A stretch of DNA of 51,355 nucleotides from CAYPHY01 sp964410625. Lineage in GTDB: Bacteria; Chloroflexota; Anaerolineae; Promineifilales; Promineifilaceae. This document shows positions 39,806-49,607 of this stretch, piece by piece (the first letter of the stretch is position 1; each line of letters starts with the position of its first letter). Location: contig CAYPHY010000036.1 of the NCBI GenBank assembly GCA_964410625.1, positions 1 to 51,355 of the forward strand, in the 5' to 3' direction. The notes below the pieces were generated by a model that was not told the origin of the DNA, ran no database searches, and was given only the letters and a program-made list of their open reading frames with translations. A program made the translations under genes and the position numbers.

Positions 39806-40807
39806 AGCATAACCAAGCCGGTCCATCATCGGCTTGATGAGCGGTAGTATACGCTCGATGGCGCGGCCGTTCTGTTTGCGCCACTTTTCTTCGCCGGGGG
39901 TGCTGGTGACGTTGACCAGGGGCAGACCGGTGGCATAACGGCCGATAGAATTCGCGTAGCCAATATCAAGAAAGTCGGCTATTTGTGGGAGAACGGCCGC
40001 TGGCGTAGTAACCAATTCCTCATAGTGAACGGTCAGATAGGGGACAGTTCCGGCCGTTTCTGCTTGGTGGGCGAGGACGGCTTCGTTGCAGCGCATCCAT
40101 TGCCAGGCGCAGATTTCTTCGAGAGGAGCGGCCGTTAGCTCGCGCCAGCCAGGGATAAGGGTGAAGGCCCAACGGCCGCGGCTATCCCCCGGAATTGCCA
40201 GTGATTCGGGAACTTGATAGCCAGGAAAAAGGTGCGGATGTCGCCACCCTTCGATCAGCGAGTTGACGTTGGTACGGCCGTCGCGCACCAGATAGAGAAT
40301 ACGGGCATCGGGGAAAAGCGCGAGGAGGAAGGGCAGACGGAGACAGTTCTCCGGAGTTTTTTCAAGTAAGCGGATCGGCCGCCGGGCGTCCCCACGCAGC
40401 CGGTTGCGAAAGCGGACAAGCGTGCGGATGGCGTCCAATCCTTGTTGGGGGAGTGCGCTGGTGGCGGCCGCGCCGGAGTCGGCCGAACGGCCGCGCTGTT
40501 TGATCGTTTGCCAGAGGGCGCGACGGCCGAGCCAGCGGCGAAAGGCATTGACCCGCCGCCAAAATGTGCCGGGGGCGGCCTGTTGTTGGAAGGCGGTGAG
40601 CATGTAGTCGCGGGAGGTGGGGGTCAGGTCGGCGGCCGATAGCTCGCCTGATGCCCAATTTTTGACCGCCGGGTGGTGGTAGCGCTCGATGATCCCCTTG
40701 CTCTCATAGCCGATGGACCATAACTCCGGTGCTTCGGAGAGGATGTTGTAGAGTAGCGACGTGCCGGAGCGCGGACAGCCGATGATCAGGACGGGGGCGG
40801 TGATCAT
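39803..40807 (-). CDS. Sulfotransferase-family protein
   Basis: A 334-residue PAPS-dependent sulfotransferase. VLIIGCPRSGTSLLYNILSE near 6-25 is the 5-prime-phosphosulfate loop, RILYLVRDGRTNVNSLIEGW near 173-192 the 3-prime-phosphate site, and VHYEELVTTPAAVLPQIADF near 252-271 a typical C-terminal segment. It could sulfate a surface polysaccharide, which fits the glycan genes downstream on the other strand. Substrate is unknown. Confidence 0.85.
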   Translation of the reverse strand: MITAPVLIIGCPRSGTSLLYNILSEAPELWSIGYESKGIIERYHHPAVKNWASGELSAADLTPTSRDYMLTAFQQQAAPGTFWRRVNAFRRWLGRRALWQTIKQRGRSADSGAAATSALPQQGLDAIRTLVRFRNRLRGDARRPIRLLEKTPENCLRLPFLLALFPDARILYLVRDGRTNVNSLIEGWRHPHLFPGYQVPESLAIPGDSRGRWAFTLIPGWRELTAAPLEEICAWQWMRCNEAVLAHQAETAGTVPYLTVHYEELVTTPAAVLPQIADFLDIGYANSIGRYATGLPLVNVTSTPGEEKWRKQNGRAIERILPLIKPMMDRLGYA

Positions 40808-40825
40808 GGTTTATATGCTAACAAG

Positions 40826-40930
40826 AAAAGAGAAATGAACAATGAGGCAATGGACAATGAACAATGGGGGAATGAACAATGAGGCAATGAACAATGAACA
40901 ATGAACAATGAACAATGGGGGAATGAACAA
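40826..40930. repeat. Degenerate word repeat GAACAATGAGGCAATG
   Basis: A tandem run of AATGAACAATG, AATGAGGCAATG and AATGGGGGAATG words, complement of those at 1-57 and similar to 25428-25465. It is part of the 296-base gap between divergent genes. Confidence 0.75.
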
Positions 40931-40935
40931 TAATT

Positions 40936-41009
40936 TTTAACGCAGAGGCGCAGAGACGCAGAGGATTTTCCTCCTCTGTGCCTCTGCTTCTCCGCGCCTC
41001 TGCGTTAAA
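40936..41009. repeat. Inverted repeat, TTTAACGCAGAGGCGC family (copy 1)
   Basis: TTTAACGCAGAGGCGC (40936-40951) and GCGCCTCTGCGTTAAA (40994-41009) are perfect 16-bp terminal repeats with GCAGAGACGCAGAGG and CTCTGTGCCTCTG words inside. Second copy at 50414-50497. Confidence 0.85.
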
Positions 41010-41103
41010 TATCGTTCGCAATCCAACAATATTGGTTGTTTACCCTGCCATCCGTTCATTTCCCTATCCGCTGTTGTTGTTGTATAACTAACGGCCGACT
41101 GCT

Positions 41104-42282
41104 ATGCGTATCCTCTGCCTGACCGCCAGACTTCCTTACCCGCCCAATCGCGGCGACCGCTTGCGGGCTTTCCACTTTATCCGTCAGTTGGCGACACGAC
41201 ATCAGGTGACGCTGGTTTCCTTTGTTGCCCGCGCCGAAGAGGAGATGTATCGCGCGGAATTAGCCCCCTATTGTGAGGCGATTCACCTGGTGCGGCAGAG
41301 CCGGGCGCGGTCGGCGTTGAGCGTGTTGGCGCGGTGCTGGCGGCCGTCCCCCTTGCAAGTCGCTTACTACCATTCGCGGCCGATGCAGCAGCTGGTCAAT
41401 CGCCTGTTGCACGAGGAAGCGTTTGATGTCGCCTATGTCCATCTCTTGCGAATGGCCTCCTATGTGCTGGACGCGCCACACATGTTATACCGGGTGTTGG
41501 ATTTGACAGATGTGATTTCACGGGAGCTGCTGGCCTCCTTGCGCTTTCGCGGGTTGCCCCAGCAGCACTTGTTTCGCCTGGAGGCGGCGCGGGTGGCCCG
41601 CTATGAACGGGAGTTGGCGCGGCTGTTTGAGGAGACGTGGTTGATTTCGGCCGCCGACCGGCAAGCCCTCTGTGGCGACTGCACGGGAATGAATGTGCAG
41701 GTGGTGACGAATGGAATTGACATCGCCCACTTTCGGCCGTTGCCGGGGAATGAACCGGGCAACCAACTGGCTTTTGTCGGCCATATGGGCGTCTTTCACA
41801 ATGTGGACGCGGCCGACTATCTGGCGCATGAACTGCTGCCCCTTGTCCGCCAAGAGATACCGGATGCGACCTTGAAGCTGGTGGGGGCGGAGCCGGTCGG
41901 CCGTGTGCGGCGGTTGGCGGCGTTGCCGGGGGTGTCGGTCTTGGGCTTTGTGCCTGATCTGAACCAGTTGTTGAATGAGACGGCCGTATTCGTTGCCCCA
42001 TTGCGTTTTTCGGCCGGGGTGCAAAACAAGGTGCTGGAGGCAATGGCGGCGGGTGTGCCGGTGGTGGCGACGCCTAATGTCAACGAGGGCATGGCGGCCG
42101 AGCCGGGACGGGAAATCCTGTTGGCGGAGGATGCGGTGGGGTTGGCGGCGGCCGTTGTGGGTCTGTTGCGGGATGATGATTTACGAAAGCGGGTTGGTCT
42201 GGCGGGACGTGCCTTCGTCGAGCGTCGTTTTCGCTGGGAGGGGGTGCTGGAGCGGATGGAGAAAATTGAACAGACCTTGTAG
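41104..42282 (+). CDS. GT4 glycosyltransferase (TIGR03087-like)
   Basis: A 392-residue GT-B glycosyltransferase. The N-terminal half (MRILCLTARLPYPPNRGDRL) and the C-terminal half with LAFVGHMGVFHNVDAADYLA, LGFVPDLNQLLNETAVFVAP and FSAGVQNKVLEAMAAGVPVV (the E-x7-E-type donor site) resemble the exosortase-linked TIGR03087 group. It transfers sugars to a growing glycan. It leads the polysaccharide genes that follow. Confidence 0.85.
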   Translation: MRILCLTARLPYPPNRGDRLRAFHFIRQLATRHQVTLVSFVARAEEEMYRAELAPYCEAIHLVRQSRARSALSVLARCWRPSPLQVAYYHSRPMQQLVNRLLHEEAFDVAYVHLLRMASYVLDAPHMLYRVLDLTDVISRELLASLRFRGLPQQHLFRLEAARVARYERELARLFEETWLISAADRQALCGDCTGMNVQVVTNGIDIAHFRPLPGNEPGNQLAFVGHMGVFHNVDAADYLAHELLPLVRQEIPDATLKLVGAEPVGRVRRLAALPGVSVLGFVPDLNQLLNETAVFVAPLRFSAGVQNKVLEAMAAGVPVVATPNVNEGMAAEPGREILLAEDAVGLAAAVVGLLRDDDLRKRVGLAGRAFVERRFRWEGVLERMEKIEQTL

Positions 42283-42305
42283 CCCGGTTTGCCCAAACCG
42301 AAGCT

Positions 42306-42515
42306 TGCGGGTTAGCAACCTGCGCTACGAGTTATGCGAAAATTCGTGAATTAACCGGCTNNNNNNNNNNNNNNNNNNNNNNNNNNNNNNNNNNNNNNNN
42401 NNNNNNNNNNNNNNNNNNNNNNNNNNNNNNNNNNNNNNNNNNNNNNNNNNNNNNNNNNNNTGCGGGTTAGCAACCTGCGCTACGAGTTATGCGAAAATTC
42501 GTGAATTAACCGGCT
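42306..42515. other. Second scaffold gap with 55-bp duplicated contig ends
   Basis: Bases 42306-42360 and 42461-42515 are identical (55 bp) around exactly 100 N. As at 13365-13574 the gap is probably not real. The duplicated piece lies in a GTAGC/GCGGGTT-type repeat, which explains the broken assembly. Confidence 0.9.
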
Positions 42516-42551
42516 TGACCATATAATCAGGGGTCGAGGAATAGATTATTT

Positions 42552-45500
42552 ATGGATTCAAAATTGTCTCGCTGGTGTGAAGGGCTGATCGAGGTGGGCT
42601 GGCTGGCGGCCGTTCTCGCTATCCCCCTCTTTTTTAATATCCACTCCGAACGGGTGTTTGAGCCGGACAAGCTGACGCTGCTGCGCTCGATTGCGCTGGT
42701 GATGGCCGGGGCGTGGGTGGTCTGGTTTGTTGACCGGCGGGGCTGGGAGCCGCTGCGCGGCCGTTCCCCCTGGCGCTGGCGCAACCCGGAAGCGATGTGG
42801 CATCGGCCGTTCGTCTTGCCCGTGTTGGCGATTGTTGTCGTCTACCTGCTGGCGACGCTCTTCTCCGTCACCCCCCGCGTCAGCTTCTTCGGCTCCTACC
42901 AGCGACTACAGGGAACGTATACGACCCTCTCCTATATCGTCATCTTTGCGCTCATGGCCGGTCATATGCGCTCCCGCGCCCAGGTGCGGCGGCTGATCAC
43001 AACGGTGATCGTCACCAGCATCCCCATCTCCTTCTATGGCCTGCTGCAACACTTCAGCCTTGATCCGTTGCCCTGGGGCGGTGATACGTCCCGACGTGTG
43101 GCCGGACACATGGGCAACGCCATCTTCATCGCTGCCTACCTGATCATGGTTGTGCCGCTGACGTTGGGGCGGATCATTGACGCCTTTAGCGACATCCTGA
43201 CCACCGAAGTGTTGTCCTATGCCGATGTGGTGCGTTCCTCCATCTATATCTTCACCCTGGCAATTCAACTGCTGGCGATATACTGGTCGGGCAGTCGCGG
43301 GCCGCTGCTTGCCCTGGGCGTCGGCCTTTTCGCCTTTACCCTGATTCTTTTGGTGTCGCTGCGTAATGCGGCCGCCAATAAAGGATCGAACCGGCTACGA
43401 GACATCATTCCCGCCCTGCTCTTCCTGATTCCTGCGCTGTTGGCCTTGTTCCTCAGCGGCCCGGTGGGAGCGGCCACCACCCCGCTAATGGGCTTCGCCT
43501 TCTTCATCGGCATCCTCTTGTTGTCCGTCCTCGGCATTTTTATCCTGATGGCCGTCGGCCGAGGCTGGAGGTGGCTCTGGTTGGGCTGGATGCTGCTGAC
43601 GGCATTCGCGGCGACATGGCTTGTCCTCTTTAACCTGCCTAATCCAGGAGTGGGCGGCGTGTTCAACACCTTCGAGGAGTGGCGCGAACTGCCGACGATT
43701 GGAACCTACGGCCGTATGCTCGACCCCAGCAACGACACTGGCCGCGAGAAAAGCGGCCGTGTGCGCGTGCTGATCTGGGAAGGGGTGGTGGACCTGATCA
43801 CCCCCCATGCGCCGATCGAGTATCCTGATGGGCGAACAGACCCGTTTAATGTGATGCGGCCGTTGATCGGCTATGGGCCGGAGTCTATGTATGTCGCTTA
43901 TAACCGCTTCTATCCGGCGGAGCTGGCGACGGTGGAGGCGCGTAATGCCTCGCCTGACCGCTCGCACAATGAGACCTTTGACACGCTGGCGATCACCGGC
44001 ATGGTCGGCTTCCTCGCCTGGCAGGCGTTGTATCTGAGCGTGGTCTACTATGGCTTCCACTATCTCGGCGTGGTCCGTTCGCGGCGCGACCGCAATGTGT
44101 TGGTCGGTCTGTGGGTGGCGGGGGCGGTGATCGCCGGACTAATCAGCATCGCGCTGATCGACCCCATTTACTTTGGCGTTGCCGTGCCGACTGGTGTGAT
44201 CGTCGGCGTGGTGGCTTACCTGATCTATCATGCGCTGTTCAGCCGGTCGAGCCGTGATGAGATGGAGGAGGGTGCGGTAGCCGACCCGTTCCACGTCGAT
44301 CGCTTGTTGATGGGAGCGTTGGTGGCGGCCGTTCTCGCTCACTATGTGGAAATCCACTTTGGCATCGCCGTTTCCAGCACGCGCCTGCACTTCTTTGTCT
44401 ATATTGGCCTGATGTTTGTCCTGGGCCACGTGCTTCCACGCTTGAGGGGTGAGGTTCAGGCGGCGGAAGAAGCGCCAGCGCCTCCCGTCTCGAAGAAGCG
44501 ACGCAAAGGGGCAGCAAGCGAGGTATCTCGGCCGCTCCCCACTGCGGGCGGAGGGTGGGGGCCGCTGGTGTTGGTGGCGGTGCTGATCGCGCTCATCGTC
44601 GGTATTCTCGGCTACGACTTCATCACCTATTCGCCGCCACCAGGGAAGGAGATCGCCGGACCGGCCGATTTGGGCGTGGGCGAAATAATCCAGCAGTCCC
44701 TGCTACTCAATGCCAGACGCGACTTTATGGACTCCCCTTTCCTGTTCCTGTTGATCATTATTACCTGGTTACTCGGTTGGCTGCTCTTTCTGAGCGAGAT
44801 GATCAAACATGGGGAGCTGAAACTGCCATCCGCGATGCGCGAGGGGTTGGCGGAGCAGCGGCGCAAGGGAGCGGCCGCGCTCTTCGCCGTGATGGGCCTT
44901 GCCGGGTTGGTGGGGCGATTGTTGACGCTGGACGCACGCTCGGCGGGGACGATTTTGGGCGGTGGGTTGGCCTTCATTTGGGCAACGGTCTGCCTGTGGA
45001 CGGCCTATCGTCTATTGACGAACGCCAGAGAATCGCGCTTGTTGGGCGGGGTTTTGGCCTTAGCGGGGCTAACCTTTGTCTTGCCGTTGCTGGTGGCCGG
45101 GGCCGGTCTGTATGCGCTTCCGTTACTGGTAGCCAGCGCGATCGCGCTCTATCTGTTGTGGGATAGGAGCTGGAGTGGTTCAATTGCCGCAGGAGGCGTA
45201 TTGGTCGGTCTGTCGTTGGCGGTGGGCTTGCTTTATACCTATTTCCATGCCTCGCTCTACCGCGCGTCGCTTTTCTTTCGTCCTCCAGCCGGAGCCACCA
45301 GCATGGCCGAAGTGCGTGCCGCCGAAGCAGCGCAAGCGGCCGGTTATCTCAGCTTCTTCTACCTCTTTTTCTTTGCCATGTTGCTCCTCGGCGCAACGGC
45401 TCTCGTCTGGCCTGCGCTGGGCGGCATCCGGCGGCGAGGGAAGAACAGCAGCATCGCCCCGGCGGCCGTCTCCTTGTTGGTCGTTGCTGTTCTCAGCGGC

Positions 45501-46454
45501 TGGCTGATCAGCCAGACCAACATGCGCGTGGTGCAGGCGGATATGATCTTCAAACGAGCGCGGCCGTTTGATGAAGATGCCGGTCGCCTGACCGGCAGCG
45601 ACCCAGAGACGGCAGCGGCGACCTGGGAGGCGGCGATTGCCATCTATGAGCAAGCGATTGAGTGGGCGCCGGAGGAGGACTTTTACTACCTCTTTCTCGG
45701 CCGCGCTTACTTGGAGCGTGCGGGGCTGGCGGCTGATCCTGCTACGCAATCGGCATTGCTGGCGGAGGCGCAGGAACGGTTGTTGCTGGCACAGGACATC
45801 AACCCGTTGAACACCGACCATACTGCTAATCTGGCGCGGCTGAACACCCGTTGGTATGGGGTCGCTGATAACGAGGCGGAACAGGCACAACGACTGGAGA
45901 CGGCCGAAGCCTATTACCAGGAAGCGTTGAAACTCAGCCCGCAAAACTCGGTCATTCGCAATGAGTATGCGCGGTTGGCCTTAGAGTTGGAAGGGGATTG
46001 TGATAAGGCGATCCAACTTTATGATGAATCCTCGAGGATTGACCCCTTCTTCACCGCCACCTATCTGGCGCAGGCGGAAGCGTTGGTGACTTGTGGGTCG
46101 GCGATGGAGGAAGGGGAACGGCGGCCGTTTTATCAGGCGGCGGCCGACAGCCTGGAAGAGGCGTTGGCCCGCGACGCCGGCAACATCATCGCCTGGATGC
46201 AACTGGCGGAGATGCAGTTGCAGGTGGAGGCGTATGACGAGGCGCTGGCGGCCGTCGAGGGAGCGCGGGAACACAACACTGAAAACCGCCTGCCAGAGTG
46301 GGAGCTGAACACGATGGAAGCGCGGATTCACCTCGCCGACGGCAACCTCGACGAGGCGCGACGATTGACCGAAGCAGCACTGGCGGCCGCGCCAGAGAGT
46401 GCCGTTGAGCAGCTTCAGTCGTTGTTGGCGCAGATTGAGGCAGAGGGGGGGTAG
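42552..46454 (+). CDS. O-antigen ligase/polymerase-like protein with C-terminal TPR region
   Basis: A 1300-residue membrane protein. Residues about 15-450 carry roughly ten helices and the Wzy_C/O-antigen ligase features (IYWSGSRGPLLALGVGLFAF near 244-263, plus a long outer loop with VMRPLIGYGPESMYVAYNRF). A second helical block (about 520-970) follows. Residues about 1000-1300 are tetratricopeptide-like repeats (ATWEAAIAIYEQAIEWAPEE, AYYQEALKLSPQNSVIRNEY). It probably joins or polymerises polysaccharide units at the outer face of the membrane. The ribosome site is weak (GAGGAA, 42537-42542). Confidence 0.83.
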   Translation: MDSKLSRWCEGLIEVGWLAAVLAIPLFFNIHSERVFEPDKLTLLRSIALVMAGAWVVWFVDRRGWEPLRGRSPWRWRNPEAMWHRPFVLPVLAIVVVYLLATLFSVTPRVSFFGSYQRLQGTYTTLSYIVIFALMAGHMRSRAQVRRLITTVIVTSIPISFYGLLQHFSLDPLPWGGDTSRRVAGHMGNAIFIAAYLIMVVPLTLGRIIDAFSDILTTEVLSYADVVRSSIYIFTLAIQLLAIYWSGSRGPLLALGVGLFAFTLILLVSLRNAAANKGSNRLRDIIPALLFLIPALLALFLSGPVGAATTPLMGFAFFIGILLLSVLGIFILMAVGRGWRWLWLGWMLLTAFAATWLVLFNLPNPGVGGVFNTFEEWRELPTIGTYGRMLDPSNDTGREKSGRVRVLIWEGVVDLITPHAPIEYPDGRTDPFNVMRPLIGYGPESMYVAYNRFYPAELATVEARNASPDRSHNETFDTLAITGMVGFLAWQALYLSVVYYGFHYLGVVRSRRDRNVLVGLWVAGAVIAGLISIALIDPIYFGVAVPTGVIVGVVAYLIYHALFSRSSRDEMEEGAVADPFHVDRLLMGALVAAVLAHYVEIHFGIAVSSTRLHFFVYIGLMFVLGHVLPRLRGEVQAAEEAPAPPVSKKRRKGAASEVSRPLPTAGGGWGPLVLVAVLIALIVGILGYDFITYSPPPGKEIAGPADLGVGEIIQQSLLLNARRDFMDSPFLFLLIIITWLLGWLLFLSEMIKHGELKLPSAMREGLAEQRRKGAAALFAVMGLAGLVGRLLTLDARSAGTILGGGLAFIWATVCLWTAYRLLTNARESRLLGGVLALAGLTFVLPLLVAGAGLYALPLLVASAIALYLLWDRSWSGSIAAGGVLVGLSLAVGLLYTYFHASLYRASLFFRPPAGATSMAEVRAAEAAQAAGYLSFFYLFFFAMLLLGATALVWPALGGIRRRGKNSSIAPAAVSLLVVAVLSGWLISQTNMRVVQADMIFKRARPFDEDAGRLTGSDPETAAATWEAAIAIYEQAIEWAPEEDFYYLFLGRAYLERAGLAADPATQSALLAEAQERLLLAQDINPLNTDHTANLARLNTRWYGVADNEAEQAQRLETAEAYYQEALKLSPQNSVIRNEYARLALELEGDCDKAIQLYDESSRIDPFFTATYLAQAEALVTCGSAMEEGERRPFYQAAADSLEEALARDAGNIIAWMQLAEMQLQVEAYDEALAAVEGAREHNTENRLPEWELNTMEARIHLADGNLDEARRLTEAALAAAPESAVEQLQSLLAQIEAEGG

Positions 46455-46568
46455 GATGACAGGGTGACAGGATGACAAGGTGAAGAGGTGACAAGGTGAC
46501 AGGGTGAGGGGGTGAATCAGTGTTCACCTAGTCTCCCCCTCACCTTGTCACCCCCCCACCTTGTCAGC
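46453..46568. repeat. Inverted word repeat GGATGACAGGGTGACAGG
   Basis: Left words GATGACAGGGTGACAGGATG and AAGAGGTGACAAGGTGACAG pair with right words CCCCCTCACCTTGTCACCCC. It fills the whole gap between the ligase and transferase genes and leaves no room for a normal ribosome site for the latter. Confidence 0.82.
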
Positions 46569-46574
46569 TTTAAC

Positions 46575-47582
46575 ATGCGAGCCTTTATCGCCATTTTTTT
46601 CGTCGCTCTGATGGTCACGGCCGTCAGCATCCCCTGGGTGCAACGGTTGGCTGTCGCCTGGGGCTTTGTGGATGCTCCGGCACAACGCAAGCTGCACCGT
46701 TCGCCGATGCCACTGATGGGGGGGATGGCGATGCTGGTCGGGGCGTTGGTCGGGGTGCTGCTCATTTATCAGGGGCAGCCGCCGCGCACGGTATTGGGCA
46801 TTTTGTTGGCGACGACGGCCGTGGCGCTGGTCGGCTTGTGGGATGATTGGCGGCCGTTGCCTGCCTGGGCGAAGATCGGCGGCCAGTTGCTCGGCTTTCT
46901 GATCCTCGCTTACTTTGGCATCCGCGTGCAGTTGCCGCTGCCGGAGTGGCTCAACTATCTGATCACCTTCATCTGGTTGGTGGGGATCACCAACGCGATC
47001 AACTTCCTGGACAACATGGATGGCTTGAGCGCGGGGATCAGCGGTGTGGCGGCGGCGTTTATGCTGCTGCTGGCGTTGATGAACGGGCAATTTTTGGTGG
47101 GGGCCTTGGCGGCTGCGCTCCTCGGGGCCAGCCTCGGCTTCCTGCGTTATAACTTTAAACCGGCGCGTATCTTCATGGGGGATGTTGGTTCCCTCTTTCT
47201 CGGTTTTTTTCTGGCGGTGTTAGGCATCCAACTGCGCTTTCCGGGCAACAGCAATCTCATCACCTGGATGGTTCCGGTATTTTTGTTAGGATTGCCCATC
47301 TTTGACACGACGTTGGTGGTGGTGTCGCGCATTCGGCGCGGGCTGAGTCCGAACACGGCCGGGAAAGACCACACCAGCCACCGCCTGGTGCAGCTTGGCC
47401 TCAGCCAACGCGAGGCGGTGTTGGTGCTTTATCTGATCAGCGGCACATTGGGAATCATTGCCGTCTTTATCACCGAAGCTACAATTCTGGAGGCGTATCT
47501 GGTGGCGGCTGTGGTCGCCTTATTCGCTGTGTATGCTATCTGGTGGTTAGAGAGGCGTTGGAGATTAGAGATTAGAGATTAG
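46575..47582 (+). CDS. WecA/TagO-type undecaprenyl-phosphate sugar-phosphate transferase
   Basis: A 335-residue membrane enzyme of the MraY/WecA family that starts lipid-linked glycan assembly by adding a HexNAc-1-phosphate to undecaprenyl phosphate. Signature parts: VDAPAQRKLHRSPMPLMGGM near 31-50, VGLWDDWRPLPAWAKIGGQL, NAINFLDNMDGLSAGISGVA (Asp-rich active site) and FKPARIFMGDVGSLFLGFFL. An upstream frame extension is encoded by the word repeat, so ATG 46575 is chosen. The last residues (RLEIRD) come from the AGATTAGAG repeat. Confidence 0.9.
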   Translation: MRAFIAIFFVALMVTAVSIPWVQRLAVAWGFVDAPAQRKLHRSPMPLMGGMAMLVGALVGVLLIYQGQPPRTVLGILLATTAVALVGLWDDWRPLPAWAKIGGQLLGFLILAYFGIRVQLPLPEWLNYLITFIWLVGITNAINFLDNMDGLSAGISGVAAAFMLLLALMNGQFLVGALAAALLGASLGFLRYNFKPARIFMGDVGSLFLGFFLAVLGIQLRFPGNSNLITWMVPVFLLGLPIFDTTLVVVSRIRRGLSPNTAGKDHTSHRLVQLGLSQREAVLVLYLISGTLGIIAVFITEATILEAYLVAAVVALFAVYAIWWLERRWRLEIRD

Positions 47583-47600
47583 AGATTGGGAGAGTGGAGA
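47555..47600. repeat. Word repeat GGAGATTAGAGATTAGAG
   Basis: Tandem AGATTAGAG units that supply the final codons and the stop of the transferase gene, related to 890-965 and 31888-31985. Confidence 0.7.
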
Positions 47601-47612
47601 CCAGGTAAAAAT

Positions 47613-47693
47613 CTCACGCAAAGGACACCAGGTTTTCTTATCCTTCGGTATTGCTCAGGACAAGCTTTTGCGCTCTTATCGACTTTACGTGAG
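47613..47693. repeat. Inverted repeat, CTCACGCAAAG family (copy 4, diverged)
   Basis: CTCACGCAAAG (47613-47623) pairs with CTTTACGTGAG (47683-47693) with one mismatch. The centre (CCTTCGGTATTGCTCAGGAC) differs from the other copies. Confidence 0.75.
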
Positions 47694-47712
47694 CTGATTT
47701 CTACGGAGGGTT

Positions 47713-49506
47713 ATGGCGAAGTTTGGTAGGTTTTTGTATCCGTTTGTGGCCGGTTGTATTCCGATCATCCTTTTGTTTGGCTTCTTCGGTATCGGCCGAG
47801 GGGCGACGACGCAGCGTGTGACACCTCATGGCTTACCGGCGACGCACCGCGACTTCTTTTTGCCGGGGACGCAGCCGGGAACACTGCAACAGGCGATCCC
47901 CGATCCGGCAAGCTGCAACGTCTGCCATAACGAGCCGATCTATGATGCCTGGCGAGGGAGTATGATGGCCAATGCCGGGCGCGACCCCATCTTTTGGGCA
48001 GCGCTGGAGGTGGCGAATGAAGATGTGCCGGGGGTAGGAGACTTTTGTCTGCGTTGCCATACGCCGAAGGGCTGGTTGGAAGGACGCAGCCACCCGGCCG
48101 ATGGTTCAGCGTTGCAAGCGATTGACATCCACGCCGGGGTGGCCTGCGAAATATGCCACCGTATGGTTGATCCTGTCCCTGGTTCGGCCGATCAGACGGC
48201 CGCGCTGGACATCGCCATCCGCGCCGCGCTAACCAGCACCTTACCTGCCGACCATGTAGGCAGCGCGATGTTGATCATTGACCCGTTGGACAATCGGCGT
48301 GGGCCGTTTGACTTGCCCCAATTTCCCTTCCACGCTGCCTTTCAGGCTGATTTCCAGGGGAATGAAGGGAACTACGTCACCCGTTCGCGGCTGTGTGGCT
48401 CGTGCCATAATGTGAACAATCCACTGCTCTCCTGGAACGAGAACCCGCCGGGGGGCGGGCCGCCGCAGTTTTGGCCGAATGAGATGGATGCGGCCGCGCC
48501 CTCTTTCGGGCAGGGGGCGCTCTTCCCGATTGAGTCCACCTTTGACGAGTGGCTGAACAGCAGTTATGCGACAACCGGCGTGTTTGCGCCGCAGTTTGCC
48601 GGGGAAAAACCGGATGGGATGGTTGGCGCGTGCCAGGACTGCCACATGCCGCGCCAAACGGGGTATGCGGCCGATAGTCTCAGTCCCACCTATCCCGTCT
48701 TTCGCGATTGCCAGACGTCGGGTTGCGTGCCGGCCCATGTGCTGGTGGGCGGCAATGCCTGGGTTCCACAGCTTTTGCAGGATGAGCGTTGGCGGTTGAA
48801 CGCGGCCGCAGACGCGACTTATCTGGATGCCACCACCCAACAAGCACGCTCCATGCTGCAACGAGCCGCCACGCTGACTGTCGAGCTACAGGGCAGCGGG
48901 GCGCAGCGAGAGGCAGTTGTGCGCGTCGTCAATGAGACCGGCCACAAGCTGCCTACTGGCTATCCAGAGGGGCGGCGAATGTGGATCAACTTACGTGCCT
49001 ATGATGGGGACAACCGGCTTATTTATGAGTCGGGGCGTTACAATCCGCAAACGGCCGTGCTGGCGAATGACAATGCGCTCAAGGTGTATGAAGTCAAGCA
49101 AGGGATGACGCCGGAACTGGCGGCGGAGCTTGGCTTACAGGGTGGGCCGTCGTTCCATTTTGTGCTAAACAACACCGTCTACAAGGATAATCGCATCCCG
49201 CCACGCGGCTATACGACGGCCGCCTATGACCGCCCCGGCTTGCGCCCGGTGGGGGCCAGCTATGCCGACGGGCAGTATTGGGACGAGACGGTATATACGG
49301 TCCCGCCAGCGACGGTGCGGGTGGTGGCGACGTTGTATTATCAGACTTCTTCGGCCGATTACATTGACTTTCTACGCACTAATGGCGGCGCGGATGCGGC
49401 GACATTGGGCGCTTTGTGGGATAGCTCCAAAAGCCCGCCGGTGGTGATGGCAACGGCCGCTTATCCCGCCGAGGAAAGATTTTTTATTCCTGTTGTCGGC
49501 CGGTAG
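47713..49506 (+). CDS. Pentaheme cytochrome c
   Basis: A 597-residue exported protein with one N-terminal helix (about 8-28). Five CxxCH heme motifs are seen: CNVCH (68), CLRCH (112), CEICH (145), CGSCH (228) and CQDCH (307), resembling cytochrome c554-like multiheme proteins. The C-terminal half (about 385-597), without heme motifs, includes NETGHKLPTGYPEGRRMWIN, a segment common in these proteins. It sits outside the membrane and likely moves electrons to or from an extracellular partner. It could connect with the cytochromes at 29 kb, but this is a guess. Confidence 0.85.
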   Translation: MAKFGRFLYPFVAGCIPIILLFGFFGIGRGATTQRVTPHGLPATHRDFFLPGTQPGTLQQAIPDPASCNVCHNEPIYDAWRGSMMANAGRDPIFWAALEVANEDVPGVGDFCLRCHTPKGWLEGRSHPADGSALQAIDIHAGVACEICHRMVDPVPGSADQTAALDIAIRAALTSTLPADHVGSAMLIIDPLDNRRGPFDLPQFPFHAAFQADFQGNEGNYVTRSRLCGSCHNVNNPLLSWNENPPGGGPPQFWPNEMDAAAPSFGQGALFPIESTFDEWLNSSYATTGVFAPQFAGEKPDGMVGACQDCHMPRQTGYAADSLSPTYPVFRDCQTSGCVPAHVLVGGNAWVPQLLQDERWRLNAAADATYLDATTQQARSMLQRAATLTVELQGSGAQREAVVRVVNETGHKLPTGYPEGRRMWINLRAYDGDNRLIYESGRYNPQTAVLANDNALKVYEVKQGMTPELAAELGLQGGPSFHFVLNNTVYKDNRIPPRGYTTAAYDRPGLRPVGASYADGQYWDETVYTVPPATVRVVATLYYQTSSADYIDFLRTNGGADAATLGALWDSSKSPPVVMATAAYPAEERFFIPVVGR

Positions 49507-49592
49507 AGATAGTATATTGGTCTATTAGGGTATTGGTGTATTCACATAGTAATCAATACACCAATATACCATTACATCATTACACTAATGAA
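49507..49592. repeat. Inverted word repeat AGTATATTGGTCTATTAGGG
   Basis: Left words TATTGGTCTATTAGGGTATTGGTGTATT pair loosely with right words AATACACCAATATACCATTACATCATTACACTAATG. Same family as 29517-29608; it lies just before the cyclophilin start. Confidence 0.75.
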
Positions 49593-49607
49593 GGAAGTGA
49601 CTCATCT

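Noticed and set aside
45180..45944. Minus-strand open frame of 254 codons inside the ligase/TPR gene
   Set aside because: Antisense to clear membrane and TPR sequence; no motif seen.
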